64,000 bases of DNA from assembly GCF_918797505.1 (NCBI RefSeq), contig NC_092801.1, forward strand, positions 8,618,001-8,682,000. The letters run 5' to 3'. The DNA is from Bemisia tabaci. Taxonomy: Eukaryota > Arthropoda > Insecta > Hemiptera > Aleyrodidae. A program made the translations under genes and the position numbers. The notes under the pieces were generated by a model that was not told the DNA's origin, did no database searches, and worked only from the letters and a program-made list of their open reading frames with translations. Below, one piece after another: positions 33,557 to 44,485 of the stretch. How positions within the stretch are numbered: the first letter of the stretch is position 1; every line of letters starts with the position of its first letter.

Positions 33557-33806
33557 CATGCCATGCTAAGGAAAAACGCCGTATAAGCCTTCAGGAGTTG
33601 CCAAATTTCCCCTAATAAGCAGTAAATTGAAGGGAAGTCATGCATATTTTTCGTTGAAATTTCCACGTACTTTCAATCAAATTTCGTGTGAAATTCTCTG
33701 GAAAATTGGATAAAAAAAAATTCGAATGTTTCTTCAAAAATTCATATTTTATCGGAAGAAATTTGGCAACGCCTAGAGTCTCATATGGCGTTTTTGCTTC
33801 AGGCAG
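33557..33806. mobile_element. Family A MITE
   Basis: CCATGCTAAGGAAAAACGCC to a shortened end GCTTCAGGCAG. Confidence 0.78.
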
Positions 33807-33845
33807 ATCTCTCACTCGCGGACTCGAAAGTAGGAGGAAAAAGCT

Positions 33846-34010
33846 CAGTGGCGTGGCGTGAATTGCGATATATCGATTGTTATGCCATTTAACCCTATGG
33901 TAAAGAATCGATTATCAAGGTGTTCGCTGCGAACACCCTGTTTATCGATCCTTTCCCATAGGTTTTAATGGCATAATAATCGATACATCGCAAAGCACGC
34001 CACGCCACTG
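33846..34010. mobile_element. Family C palindromic MITE (hAT-like)
   Basis: CAGTGGCGTGGCGTGAATTG is mirrored to CACGCCACGCCACTG. The centre is GGTGTTCGCTGCGAACACC. Flanks GAAAAAGCT and GAAAAGTT are a weak match to an 8-bp duplication. Confidence 0.9.
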
Positions 34011-34319
34011 GAAAAGTTCGGAAAGGCAGATAGGGAGAGGATCGTATCTCCCTGTCTAACTCTTCCGATCTCTTAACTTAATTCAACTTTAGAATTCTGA
34101 GAACTTACATCGAATAATACCTGCTACTGAGCCGAGACTCTTGATTTTTCAGAGAAGAGAGCCTTATACTACCAAAGAGCACATAAACTGATGAAATTCA
34201 CCTACCTATTTTATTGATAGATATCAAAGGGCCAGGATCGCAAGAGAACTCTAGGACTCTTACACCGTCGAGAGTATCCATGCGTATTCATTACAGGATC
34301 TCAAGAGTGCGGGTATGAA

Positions 34320-34483
34320 CCAGTGGCGATTCTTGAAAATTGGCAACACTGTTTATCCCACATTTAAATATATGTAAATTAATCGATTTTTGAAAAGGCA
34401 GCTTGCCTCTCCTAGAATCGGTAGTTTTAATGGTTTTTAATGGAGGAAAAATGTTGTTGCCAATTTTCAAGATTGCCACTTAA
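34320..34483. repeat. 164-bp element with inverted ends
   Basis: AGTGGCGATTCTTGAAAATT with GGCAAC on the left and GTTGCC with AATTTTCAAGATTGCCACT on the right. AT-rich sequence without recognised content follows to 34780. Confidence 0.7.
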
Positions 34484-34780
34484 TGAAACTTAATGAGTAA
34501 AATAATAATTATAACCCAAAAAGTTAAAATATTAAAAACTACAGAAAAAGGAATAATAACCAACCAAGTAGATTTATTAATTAATTTTATTTATAAAAGA
34601 ACACACCTACTATTTAAGACAAACCAGATTCATTTAAAGACTGCAATTTTAATCACAATTATTTTTATAATTATTATTTTAATAATTAATTTTAAAAATT
34701 AAATTTTTTAAATGGATCGGTGGCAATTTTTGGCCCCAGACACCCTTGGTGAGGAGAGAATGGTAACCAGTGCCTTACAA

Positions 34781-35090
34781 TACCGTGCTAAGGAAGAACG
34801 CCGTTAGAACATTCGAGAGTTGCCAAATTTCCCTTGATAAAACGTGTATTTTTGACAGCATTCATGCATACTTTTCCTTCTGAGTGCGTGGGTGATGTCT
34901 GCGGGCCTTGGCGACGCCATTCCCAGCATCAGAGGTGAAATTTTCAGATATCTTCTATTCAATTGCGCACAAAATCGTCAGAAAATTTTGGAAAATAATA
35001 TTCGACTTTTTCCTAGGAAACCTGGTTTTTATCGGAGGAAACTTGGCAACGTCTGAAGGCTCATACGGCGTTCTTCCTTAACGCGGCAGA
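34781..35090. mobile_element. Family A MITE with an internal insertion
   Basis: TACCGTGCTAAGGAAGAACG to CTTCCTTAACGCGGCAG. About 55 bp of extra sequence containing GGGCCTTGGCGACGCC lies near the middle. Confidence 0.82.
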
Positions 35091-35515
35091 AAAGAAGACG
35101 AACCTCGAAACTCGCTCCGAGATTTTCAACATTGCAATATCAAATTTTCATCTCGTAAAGTTGTTTATATCATCGAGAAAGGGGATTAACAAATCTGTGC
35201 GTAACGGTTTTCCTCATGACTCTCGGAGCTTTGAGCCCGAGGGAAAAACAGAAAAGCTTCCGGGAAACCTTTTCCTTCGCGACCAGTCGGCGAGGAAAGA
35301 TGGGGAGTTCACCGACCTGCCGGTTAATTGATAATGCGACAGCAAAGCAGGAGGGGGGAGGGGGGTTAGCCGTGAGAGCGGAACATTTCGCGTGAATTAG
35401 GAAACTTCGCAGCGAAGTTTGGTTTTAACGATTTTATGAATTACTCCTGCAGCGAGTGAGCCCCTCGCAACGCGTTGTCGAGCTAACGACGCTGTTTTGA
35501 AACCGCACCGCAGTG
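35091..35515. other. Nothing recognised
   Basis: Mixed composition with a short G-rich stretch near 35350. No exon is supported. Confidence 0.4.
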
Positions 35516-35746
35516 CGAAACACGTCAAGTGCCCGCGACCGAACCTTTCGACTCGATTCATTTAAATATTCTCGCTTCTTCTTCTTTAATTTGCAAAATG
35601 AACGTAACCAAAGGAGTCTAAGAAAAGCAGTGCAGTCATGGTTGACGAGGGTCTTGAATCGGTAAGAGATGGAAAAATAATTAAGGTCGTAGGCTACGGA
35701 ATTTATTTTAGATTTTTCGCCTTCATTTTGGGAGGTATGCAAGAAA

Positions 35747-35971
35747 CACTGGAAAAAAACACATTGGATCTAGAGTCCAGACTCTGGAAACATTGACAAG
35801 AAAAAATACTCTTGATTCAATCGGATTTTTGCTTAAATAAAAAACCAAGCCTCTTAATTTGAGCGGATTTCCTTTTGATTTAAGCTTAAATCTGATTGAA
35901 TTAAGAGTATGTTTTATTGTCAATGTTTTCAAGAGTCCGGACTCTAGATCCAATGTGTTTTTTTTCCGGTG
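35747..35971. mobile_element. Family D MITE inside repeat copy 1
   Basis: CACTGGAAAAAAACACATTG to GTGTTTTTTTTCCGGTG. Copy 2 and its successor show the matching site without this insertion. Confidence 0.88.
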
Positions 35972-36197
35972 AAGTATCATGTGCGTCTGCGGCTATCTGA
36001 GAGAGGAAAATTTACCTAAATTGGTAGTCTGGTAGCAAATTGTATTACTGTAACATCTGATACCAAACCTGTCGACTCAATTCATTTAAATACTCCCTCT
36101 CCTTCTGCTTTTTCTTCTTCTTCCTTTTCTTCTGTTAGCAAAATGCATGTAATTAAGGGAGGCTACAGTTGAAGAAGGCAAGAAAGGCGGTTGAGTC

Positions 36198-37064
36198 CAG
36201 GGCCGGATTTACCTACTTACCGCCCATGGGCCGCCTGTATTTTGCCGCCTCCTTCTTATTCGTATTGAAACATCAATAAAAACCATCAAGTGAAACGTGC
36301 CAGCGGGGGAGGGGTGCATAAGACGCGTTTACTCGTGTTGAACACATGTTCTGGGAAAGCCCTGTCAACACTACTGGCAAAATTTAAGTTTCGTAAACCT
36401 ATCTCTGTGTGGACAAGGCCTTTCATTAATAAGAAATGAACAAAAAAAAATTATGAAAGAACAAACATGAATGCGGTTTAATGATTTTAACTTCCGCCGC
36501 CGCGCCGCGCAGACAGCACCGTGTTTGGCGCAATGCGTGAAGTATTCACACAGTCTTGTAGGCGCCATGCGTTTCACGCTGACCGCACTGTGTTTGGCGC
36601 AATGCGTGAAGTATTCATGCATTCTTGTAGGCGCCATCCGTTTCACGCTGACCGCAATGCCTGCTTCGTGTTTGATGCAATGCGTGAAGTATTCGTGTAG
36701 TCTTGTAGGCGCTAATATGTGTTACATGCCGATCGCCGCGCCAAGGGCTTCTCTTTTTCATCTCAAGTCCTCGTCATCATTGCTCTCTGCGCCGCGCCGT
36801 TCCAAGCTAAACTGCGTGTTTGGTTTCTCTCTTAATTCGACTACTTAAAGGTCCTGTCTCTTGTATCGCTGAAAGGCGACAAAATTAAAAATTACTATAC
36901 TCTCAGGAAATGAGAGATTTTGTCGCCTTTTCTCGTTTGTAATTTTTTTTTCTGAATCCGATATTTTTTTATACCTACATTCAAAAAAATTGCAAAATTT
37001 GCCACCCTCCAGATTTGCCGCCATGGGCCGCGGCCCATGTGGCCACCCCCTTAATCCGGCCCTG
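36198..37064. mobile_element. Family E element inside repeat copy 2
   Basis: CAGGGCCGGATTTACC to TTAATCCGGCCCTG with three tandem units. Flanks GTTGAGTC (36190-36197) and GTTCAGTC (37065-37072) match at 7 of 8 bases, consistent with a hAT-type duplication. Confidence 0.9.
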
Positions 37065-37460
37065 GTTCAGTCATGGTTGACGAGGGACTTGAATCGGTAG
37101 GAGGTGTTAAGGTAATTACGGTTTTAGGTTACGGATTTTTGTTTTGTTTTTTTAAGCCTTCATTTTGGGAGGTATGCAAGAAAAAATTATTGCGCGTTTG
37201 CGGCTATCTGATAAAAGGGATGTACCTGCATTGGTACCTAGTCTAGTATAGCAATTAAAGCATTGCCGTAAAATCTGCGACCAAACCTGTCTACTCAATT
37301 CTTTTAAATGCCCTCTCCTCTTCTTCTTCTTCTTCTTCTTCTTCTCTTCTCCTTCCTTTTCTTCTTTTAGCAAAACGCATGTATTTAAGGGGCCTCCCTT
37401 AAATACATACAGTTATAGTTATTACATATAGGCTATAGTTTAAGGAGGCAAGAAAAGCAG

Positions 37461-38902
37461 TTCAGTCAGAGGATGCTCCGGAACGGCAACAAACATCCAC
37501 GGGTATTAAAAAAATATTAGTTCATGCGAGACCGAGTCTGAATAAAATCGTGTATACCCATAGTCAGGGTGTTACCGCGAAATAAACTAACAAGTAAGAA
37601 AGTTTTTTCAAAAGCTCAATGCATCTCACTCTCGCTCCACCGATGAAAGATAGAGGCGGGGAGTAGATGTGCATGTAGATCCCAAACTTTATGAAACTTC
37701 GGCAACTTGAGGAAGCTCAACTTTTCTTATCAGAGCCGTGGAAATACATTTTTAATACCGACACTTTGCGTCGCGATGTTTGAAACATGCTCTCTTTTCT
37801 TTTTCTTCTTTTCCTTTTCTCTTTTTCGAGTCGGGTTTTGTTGTAAAATTACGGCGTATTGGAGCTTTCTTATCTCTTTTACATACAGGACGAGAAGAAA
37901 ATTATATACAGAGTTTTTTATTTTAAAAAAATTTCCAGTCATAAGAGGATCGTCAAAATATCATGAAAACAATTTTTTCGTATTTTTAAGCACTTCCTTC
38001 TTCCTCTTGTTACGCACTTTTGTAGGTTCATTTGAATGGTAATGAATGATCCTACCCTATGGATACCCTATGGATAAGATAAAAGGAAAAATACCCTTTT
38101 CCTTCCTGGGTACGTTTCTTAATATTCAAATAGCCCTGTATGCCGTGAGCCCTGTAATGCGCATACACTTATGGGTCTCAGGACTCATGTCTTAATGCAC
38201 ATAGTTCCGTTTGGTAGAAATACGTTCATTTTGTCATTCCCTGGCGAATCCTACTTTTTCCCAGTCTTAGACAGCGGACCGCAGTCTTCAATAATTGGCC
38301 GTTTCAATCAATAGGATCGCTATATTTTTTCTTAGTCTTCTTTATCTTTAATTTTGTCGATCAATTGCAATTATCAGGCCATTGCCGGTCATATTTCTAT
38401 AAAAAATCGAATTCCTTGATCAATTTTCCAACCTTGAAACGAGCTTACGTCCCTCCATCAAAGGATCGACGAATCAAGACATTATCACGCATCAAATCGT
38501 CGCTCCTCCGACGAAAAGACACATCTCAATTTCCACGTGAGCTTTATTTTCCATACAAATCCATGCTTCCAAGACTCATGCGGAAATTGTTATACGCCCA
38601 TACGTCAAAGGAGCGACGAAATGACGGTCGACGTCTATGACGATCTGGCAAGGCGGGAGCCCAGGATGCTGCGTACGAGATGAGGATGAGATGAATGGCT
38701 ATAGGTGAAAGCATCTCTTCATTGAGGCGGTCATCGCATGGTGCATTCGAGCATTCGTGTCGGCGCAATTGCCCTTTCGGGGAAATGCATCCTGATCATC
38801 TTGATTGAGACGCATCGGATGCGCGGGTCCGAGAGGATTTCACAAAGCTCAATCCAGGCAACATGACAATAGCACATTAAATCCAAGTCCTGGTGTCTAA
38901 TT
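37461..38902. other. Mostly unassigned sequence
   Basis: A family N half lies at about 38140-38228 (TGTCTTAATGCACATAGTTC). Frames at 37707 and 38365 show no family resemblance and are not called. Confidence 0.45.
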
Positions 38903-38973
38903 CTGTAGTGCTAAGGAAGAACGCCGTACGCGCCTTCAGACGTTGCCAAATTTCTTTAAACAAAAACCGGATT

Positions 38974-39207
38974 CACTGGAAAAAAACAAAAAAACACAGT
39001 GGATCTAGAGTCCAGACTCTTAAAAACATCGACAAGAAAAAGTACTCTTGATTCAATCAGAATCTAGCTTAAATCAAGAAGCAAGCCTCTTAACTTAAGC
39101 GGATTTCCTATTGATTCAAGCAAAAATCCGATTGAATCAAGAGTATTTTTTCTTGTCAATGTTTTCAAGAGTCTGGACTCTAGATCCAATGTGTGTTTTT
39201 TCCAGTG
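38974..39207. mobile_element. Family D MITE
   Basis: CACTGGAAAAAAACAAAAAA to GTTTTTTCCAGTG. Confidence 0.88.
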
Positions 39208-39642
39208 TTGGCTCAGTTGCGCTGGTCACAGAATCATGTTTTGTTGCTTGATTATTGCGGTTCACCTAAAATTAATAAGATAGGTCCAAACAGCAACTTT
39301 CGACGTTCAATATTAATCGAGATATCGCCTTTTAGAAAGCCGGAATTTGACGTCATCCACCGCGGTAGTGACACCCTTGGTTTCTTCTACCTCGCTTTTA
39401 TCAGTCAGCGATGAATTGGTTACTAAAAGCGTGATACTTGGATGAAAGCAAGGTGAAAAAAACCAAGGGTGTCACCACCGCGATGGATGACATCCAAAAC
39501 CTGTCTTTTCAAAAGACGATATCTCGATTAATATTGAACGAAGAAAGTTGCTGTTTGGACGGATCTTATTATTATTATAGATGATCTACAAGAATCAAGC
39601 ATCAAAACGCGATTCTGTGACCAGCGCAACTGGCTCATTAAG
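39208..39642. mobile_element. Family R long palindrome
   Basis: TTGGCTCAGTTGCGCTGGTC is mirrored to GACCAGCGCAACTGGCTCAT. Inner arms share AATATTAATCGAGATATCG, and the centre is flanked by ACACCCTTGGTTT and its complement. Only one copy is in the window. Confidence 0.85.
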
Positions 39643-39705
39643 TGGGGAAATTGTGAATATTTTCCCCAAAATCTTCAGACGATTTTGTACGCAATTTAAT
39701 CTAAA

Positions 39706-39826
39706 CTAGCCGTTCTGGGCGCGCTTCGCGCGCCCGTCACGCCTAGCCGGGGGCTACGCCCCCTGGACCCCCGGTCACTCGCTACGCGAGTGACATTCGG
39801 CTCGCTTCGCGAGCCGATTTTGTAGT
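39706..39826. repeat. GC-rich island of four consecutive hairpins
   Basis: Four perfect stem-loops follow each other: GGGCGCGCTTCGCGCGCCC (39717-39735), GGGGGCTACGCCCCC (39749-39763), GTCACTCGCTACGCGAGTGA (39774-39793, extended by a G-C pair) and CGGCTCGCTTCGCGAGCCG (39798-39816). All loops sit in CTTCG or CTACG. Flanks are AT-rich. No coding frame was found. Confidence 0.9.
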
Positions 39827-40721
39827 AGTTGCAAATTTTTTATCACTATATTTTGAAGATTTCATAGAAAACATTATGAAATTCTCACTCCACAATTAAC
39901 TTGTAGAATAATAATGGCAGGGCAAAAAATAGACTATATCTTAAAATGGACGGTTCCCACTTAGTAAAAACAGCCAACACCACGTGAAGGTGAGGGACCA
40001 TCGTTAGCCACTTTTTTTTTTTTTTCTTTCTTTCTTTACTTTTCTGAAAAAAATTTACTGAAATTTTAGTTGCGTCCCCTAAAAGGAAACACGGAGAAAA
40101 AAATTTGTGCATGGAACCCGAAGCTGAGATCATATGGATCTCTGAAGTTTTTGGATCACGCATCCGAAAAGTTAAGGTCCATCTGCCGAAGTTCGGGTCA
40201 GACAATTGAAGTAGTTCGGTATATACCGAAGATTTAAGGTCACACATCTGAAGTACTCGGTGCATACCGAAGTGCTTCAGATTTCTGACTCAGAGATTTA
40301 AGAAAAACACAGTAGAGAACCAAGGAAATCACAGAAGAACAGAGAAAAAAATACAGTCGAATAAATAAAGAAAACTATTATCGAAGAAATTCTAATTATT
40401 AGAAAGTAATTAGCTGGAGTAATCAACGCGTAGCTGCATAGGAGCATGAGCGAGATTTATCATCAACTGACCGCTGGCCGCTACGTACCTGGGTGGGCGA
40501 GCGACAATACATAAGCGGTGGCATATGGTTCGATTGACAGAGGAGTGGGGAACGGTCAGACGTAGGGGAAAGGTTCAGGCTGAACCGTTCAGCACAGCGC
40601 AGCGTCAGTCACCGGGTGGGGAAGAGAGTCCGGGAGGGGACACTTCCCCTCGAGTGAAATAGAAAAAGGCAGAATCCTTCGAAGTTTATATTAATGATAT
40701 CTGAAATTGTAAAGGAAAAAT
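39827..40721. other. Intergenic, unassigned
   Basis: 40088-40280 repeats GAAGT/ACTTC words around GGATCACGCATCCGAA and may be a decayed palindrome. 40430-40650 is GC-richer and not recognised. Confidence 0.4.
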
Positions 40722-40979
40722 GGACTGCGTTAAACAGAAAGGAACCAAGCCACATCAGCTATTGTCAAATTTAATCAGGCATTTTAATTTTTCCCATGAA
40801 AACGGTTTTGCGGATTTTAGTGCAAATTTCAGTGAATTTTCTCCGAAATACAAGGCGAATTCCTTAAAATTTTCAAAGGAATCCGCACGAACGTTCTCTC
40901 GTAAAAAATTAAATTGCCCCCTTAAATTTGGCAATAGCTGATGTGGCTTGGTTCCTTTCTGTTAAATAAACGCGGTCCA
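40722..40979. mobile_element. Family L element
   Basis: GGACTGCGTTAAACAGAAAG to AAACGCGGTCC with mirrored interior. The 73-codon frame at 40720 is a shadow. Confidence 0.85.
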
Positions 40980-41009
40980 AATATGCATGGATGTCGTAAA
41001 AAATACATG

Positions 41010-41072
41010 CTTTGTCGAGGCAAATTCGGCAATTCTCGAATGTTCATATGGCGTTCTTCCTTAGCACGGCAG
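41010..41072. mobile_element. Family A right-end fragment
   Basis: A single end GTTCTTCCTTAGCACGGCAG with its subterminal sequence. The left half is absent. Confidence 0.8.
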
Positions 41073-41463
41073 AATTCAAGCCGAGTCGATTGCAATCAAG
41101 AAATGCCGTGAAGGAGGAGTGGATTCTAGATTTTTCCTATGTGATTTATGTTATTTTTGAGTCATTTAAACACTTGAATTCGTATGTGATATGCCCGTGG
41201 CAAGGGTTCGCGACGACCCACACCTGCGGAAAAAAGGGAGGCACGCTTGAAATGACACATTTTTCAGGGGGGGGGAGGGGGGTGTCTGGAGGTAAATGAC
41301 ATCTAGGGCAAAAGGAGGAGAGGTCAAAGGTCGGGAAAAATGGGCTATTCATGGACGAACCCTCACTACTTTTCAGCAAAAAATGGAAAGTTGTGAAAAG
41401 TGAGAGATGAATTAATCCGGGAAATCCAAAAACCCTCATTAATTATTGTAATAATTGGACGTA

Positions 41464-41581
41464 TTTCTATCAAACGGAGCTATAAGCAATATGACATGAG
41501 CCCTGTTATGTATATATTCTTATGGGTCTCAGGGCTCATGTCTTAATGCACATAGTTCTGTTTGATACAAATACGTCCAAT
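41464..41581. mobile_element. Family N MITE, complete
   Basis: ATTGGACGTATTTCTATCAA to TTGATACAAATACGTCCAAT. A G-run near 41265-41281 precedes it. The rest of 41073-41770 is unassigned. Confidence 0.85.
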
Positions 41582-41770
41582 TAGTTTTCAGTTCAATGAA
41601 GATATTTTCTTTTGTGAGTTTGTACCGCTTTCACCTCGGGGAAACCCGAAATGTAGGGATATTTTGGAAATCGAAGCCACTCTTTTGTTTTCGAGAAGAA
41701 CAAGGAAAAAGTTAGAGACCTCGAGGGCTCGGACCTTTCGGTACTTCGGTCAGTCGAAGTCGCGCAGCCG

Positions 41771-41798
41771 TAGGGGTTGAGCTAGAGCTCAACCCCTA
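41771..41798. repeat. 28-bp perfect hairpin
   Basis: TAGGGGTTGAGCT and AGCTCAACCCCTA are separated by two bases. It lies about 60-90 bp upstream of the putative 5' UTR exon. Confidence 0.85.
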
Positions 41799-41859
41799 GG
41801 AGGATGATCAAATCGGAAGTATATTTTTTCGGAAATATATTCATCTCGGGACCGCGTGT

Positions 41860-42259
41860 GATAGTCGTGTGCTTCAAGTGTATTACCATCAGTGTAGTTT
41901 CGTGTTCGGTACTATACTTTCGTGTTCGGTACTAAATTTTCGTGTTCGGTACTTTATTATTAAAATTTCTCTCTGTGAACTATTTCGTAAATATAGAGGG
42001 TGCAGTGAATAGTTGAACAACCTTACTATTCGAAAGTTTTCTATCCGCCGAAAGTTTTAGTCTGCAAGCCTCTACTTTTTCCGTCCAGTGCGATAGTTTG
42101 CCGTGTTTTACAATAAGTGGAAGTAGTATTTGTCACTCGTGTCGGTTGTCATCGTGCGAATTTTCGGTAGTGTCTTTACAGTGATATTCCTGTGAAATTT
42201 GATTTGAGGATATCGTTTCGGAAGTCATTTTGCTCACGTGTATACCTCAGCGTTGATTC
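41860..42259 (+). other. Putative non-coding first exon (5' UTR)
   Basis: This stretch is free of the window's repeat families and has the GT-rich texture of an insect leader. An arthropod-type initiator word TCAGTG is at 41889. CGTGTTCGGTACT is repeated three times at a 20-bp period (41901-41953). It ends with a strong donor GATTCG|GTAAGT at 42260. Stops in the frame joining exon 43872 argue that it is untranslated. The transcription start is a guess. Confidence 0.35.
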
Positions 42260-42339
42260 GGTAAGTCGCTTGATGTCATCAACAAAATGTTTTCTTTTTC
42301 TTCTTTTCTTTTTTTTACGAGAGAAGTGTGGTTACATTT

Positions 42340-42822
42340 ACTAGCGATAACTTAAGTGTGAAATCAAGTATTTCCTGTAAAATTTATGCTACCATTTTAT
42401 TTTTTCGAAGAAACTTAAGTCGACTGTTTGGCTTGATATCTTTTACAGAACACTGGAAAAAAAAAACACATTAGATCTAGAGTCCAGACTCTTGAAAACA
42501 TAGACAAGAAAAAATACTCTTGATTCAATCGGATTTTTGCTTGAATCAAAACGAAACCCGCTTAAATTAAGAGGCTTGGTTTTTAATTTAAGTTAGATTC
42601 TGATTGAATCAAGAGTACTTTTTCTTGTTGATGTTTTTTTAAGAGTCTGGACTCTAGATCCGATGTGTTTTTTCCGTGAATATTTTGCTAAAAGAGAGGA
42701 AAAATCGAGGTAGTTTTCAAGGAATAAGTTGACTAGTTTTACCAAGAAAAAATAAAGTGTGACAGGAGGTCCGGGACGTCGCAGACGGAGATAGGTGGTT
42801 TCGCACTTCGGCCATCGATACA
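42340..42822. mobile_element. Family X element with a family D MITE inside
   Basis: Family X halves (AACTTAAGTGTGAAATCA on the left, GGTGGTTTCGCACTTCGGCC on the right) flank family D at 42451-42678 (CACTGGAAAAAAAAAACACA to GTGTTTTTTCCGTG). Confidence 0.72.
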
Positions 42823-42964
42823 TAATTTGAGAATCCCTGTGGGCGATAATCTCTTGATTTTCTCGAGATTTTTTTCACAATCAGTGGAGTTATCGAGGTA
42901 TTCTGCGTATTGAAATGTGTTGCAATTTTTTGCATTTGTGAATTACCTAACTTCTTCATAAATC

Positions 42965-43208
42965 GATGGCCAAAGTGAAAAATCATGCATTTCTATTGTG
43001 GTCTCATAAAATTTCCACCTTTATTTTATTTTTTCGAAGAAAAACAAGCAAACTTCATAGCTTGAAATTTATACAAAGTATTCTGCAAACATTGAAAAAA
43101 AAAAATCACGGAAGTTTTAAAGAAATTAGGTAGACCAGTTCCCCCGAGAAAAAATGAAGTATGACAGAAAATGTGTTGAGTAGCAGACGGAAGCGCGTGT
43201 TTCTACAC
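42965..43208. mobile_element. Family X element
   Basis: GGCCAAAGTGAAAAATCATG to GCGCGTGTTTCTACACTT. Family K follows immediately. Confidence 0.7.
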
Positions 43209-43656
43209 TTAAGGTGATTCGATGGACGCCATATTTTGTGTCAGAACGGCATGCGATATATCGCATCAGTTGGTTCCATTTTTTCAGCTACTCGTCATTT
43301 TTCTCCAATTTTGAGATCGCGATTTTGTTGTCAGGAGACTAAAGCACTCACTTACCAATTTTAACAAAGAAATTCAACGTATTAAAGGCGTGGTTTTTTT
43401 AGAGAGAAAACATCGCATTCGATACTGATATCGGAACTGCACTTGAATGCTGTATTTTCTCTCTAAAAAAACCACGCCTTTATTGCGTTGAATTTCTTTG
43501 TTGAAATTGGTAAGCGAGTGATTTAGTCTCCTGACAACAGAATTGCGATCTCAAAATTGGAGAGGAATGACAAGTAGCTGAAAAAATGGAACCAATGGAT
43601 GCGATATATCGCATGCCTTTCTGACACTAAATATGGCGTCCATTAAATCTCCTTAA
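43209..43656. mobile_element. Family K long palindrome, TTAA at both ends
   Basis: TTAAGGTGATTCGATGGACG on the left, ATCTCCTTAA on the right. Arms of about 200 bp are mirrored around ATCGCATTCGATACTGATAT. Confidence 0.88.
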
Positions 43657-43871
43657 GTCGTCGATATGAAAATGTTTAATCGTTGAAAATTGATTATTAT
43701 TGAATACATTATGTGAGAATATTGTAATTTTGTGGTAAAAAAAGCAGTTTTATTCCATTATTTTTCAACATTATTTCAATTTATTAGTTAAGCTGTTCCA
43801 TATACTAGACAATGTGCAACAATGCGTTACGTTGAATTTATCTCTAAAAGGGTTTAAATTTTTTTTTGCAG

Positions 43872-43961
43872 CCAACATTCGAGAAGGCGATGAAGAGGAT
43901 GGAAATCTTCACCCTACGCATCAGAGCTGTTCCTGACCTTGCAGATCATCGCTTCTTTACG
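43872..43961 (+). CDS. Putative coding exon with start codon, gene unknown
   Basis: Acceptor TTTTTTTTTGCAG|CC and donor ACG|GTAAGA enclose 90 bp. Only one of three plus frames is open. It contains ATG at 43890-43892, giving MKRMEIFTLRIRAVPDLADH and then RFFT up to the donor. The composition is coding-like and no repeat family covers it. It could follow the proposed leader exon at 41860-42259. No downstream exon was found, because the next kilobases are families K and J. I do not recognise the protein. Confidence 0.4.
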
Positions 43962-43997
43962 GTAAGATCTCTCACGCTTTCTCCTATTTCGAAAATT

Positions 43998-44422
43998 AAG
44001 GTGATTCGATGAACGCCATATTTTGTGACAGAACGGCATGCGATATATAGCATCGATTAGTTCCATTTTTCCGGCGACTCGTCATTTTTCTCGAATTTTG
44101 AGATCGCAATTCTATTGTCAGGAGACTAAATAATTCACTTATCAATTTTGATGAACAAATTCAAAGTATTAAAGGCGTGAGGAAAATAGAGGAAAAATAC
44201 TGCATTCGAATGGGATATTTTGTCTCATAAAAAAAGCCCACGACTTCATTACGATGAATTTGTTTGTCAAAATTTGGTAGGTGAATTCTTTAGTCTCCTG
44301 ACAACAGAATTGCGATCTCAAAATTCGAGAAAAATGACGAGTAGCTGAAAAAATGAAACCAATCGACGTGATATTTCGCATGTCGTTCTGGCACAAAATA
44401 TGGCGTTCAATGAATCACCTCA
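43998..44422. mobile_element. Family K element, copy 3
   Basis: TTAAGGTGATTCGATGAACG to GTTCAATGAATCACCTCAA, more diverged in the centre. Confidence 0.85.
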
Positions 44423-44485
44423 ACTTCTAATGAATCGATTACTGTCAATAATTTCAATTTTTGAAATGGGCTGCTAAAAAATTTG

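Larger units (their letters stand above)
35516..37460 (+). repeat. Three direct copies of a segment of about 300-350 bp, two carrying insertions
   Basis: Landmarks recur in order: ACCAAACCTGTCGACTCAAT-like at about 35535, 36061 and 37279, a TTCTTC-rich run, GCAAAATG, TCATGGTTGACGAGGG, TTTTGGGAGGTATGCAAGAA and TGCGGCTATCTGA. Copy 1 contains a family D MITE (35747-35971). Copy 2 contains a family E element (36198-37064). Copy 3 is partial and ends near 37460. The unit's function is unknown. Confidence 0.8.
38903..39708. mobile_element. Family A element opened by families D and R
   Basis: The left end of A is at 38903-38973 (TAGTGCTAAGGAAGAACGCC). An interior part of A resumes at about 39643-39708 (TCAGACGATTTTGTACGCAA). 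Between them lie family D (38974-39207) and family R (39208-39642). The right end of A is cut off where the hairpin island begins. Confidence 0.75.

Noticed and set aside
38365..38640. 91-codon plus-strand frame in unassigned sequence
   Set aside because: No recognisable domain and no splice signals. The same texture recurs near 46680-46800 and 55600, suggesting a decayed repeat.
40430..40660. tRNA-derived SINE in the GC-richer stretch
   Set aside because: No A box/B box pair in the correct spacing and no tail repeat could be identified.
41860..42259. Leader of an LTR retrotransposon
   Set aside because: No matching second long terminal repeat, primer-binding site or gag/pol frame was seen downstream.
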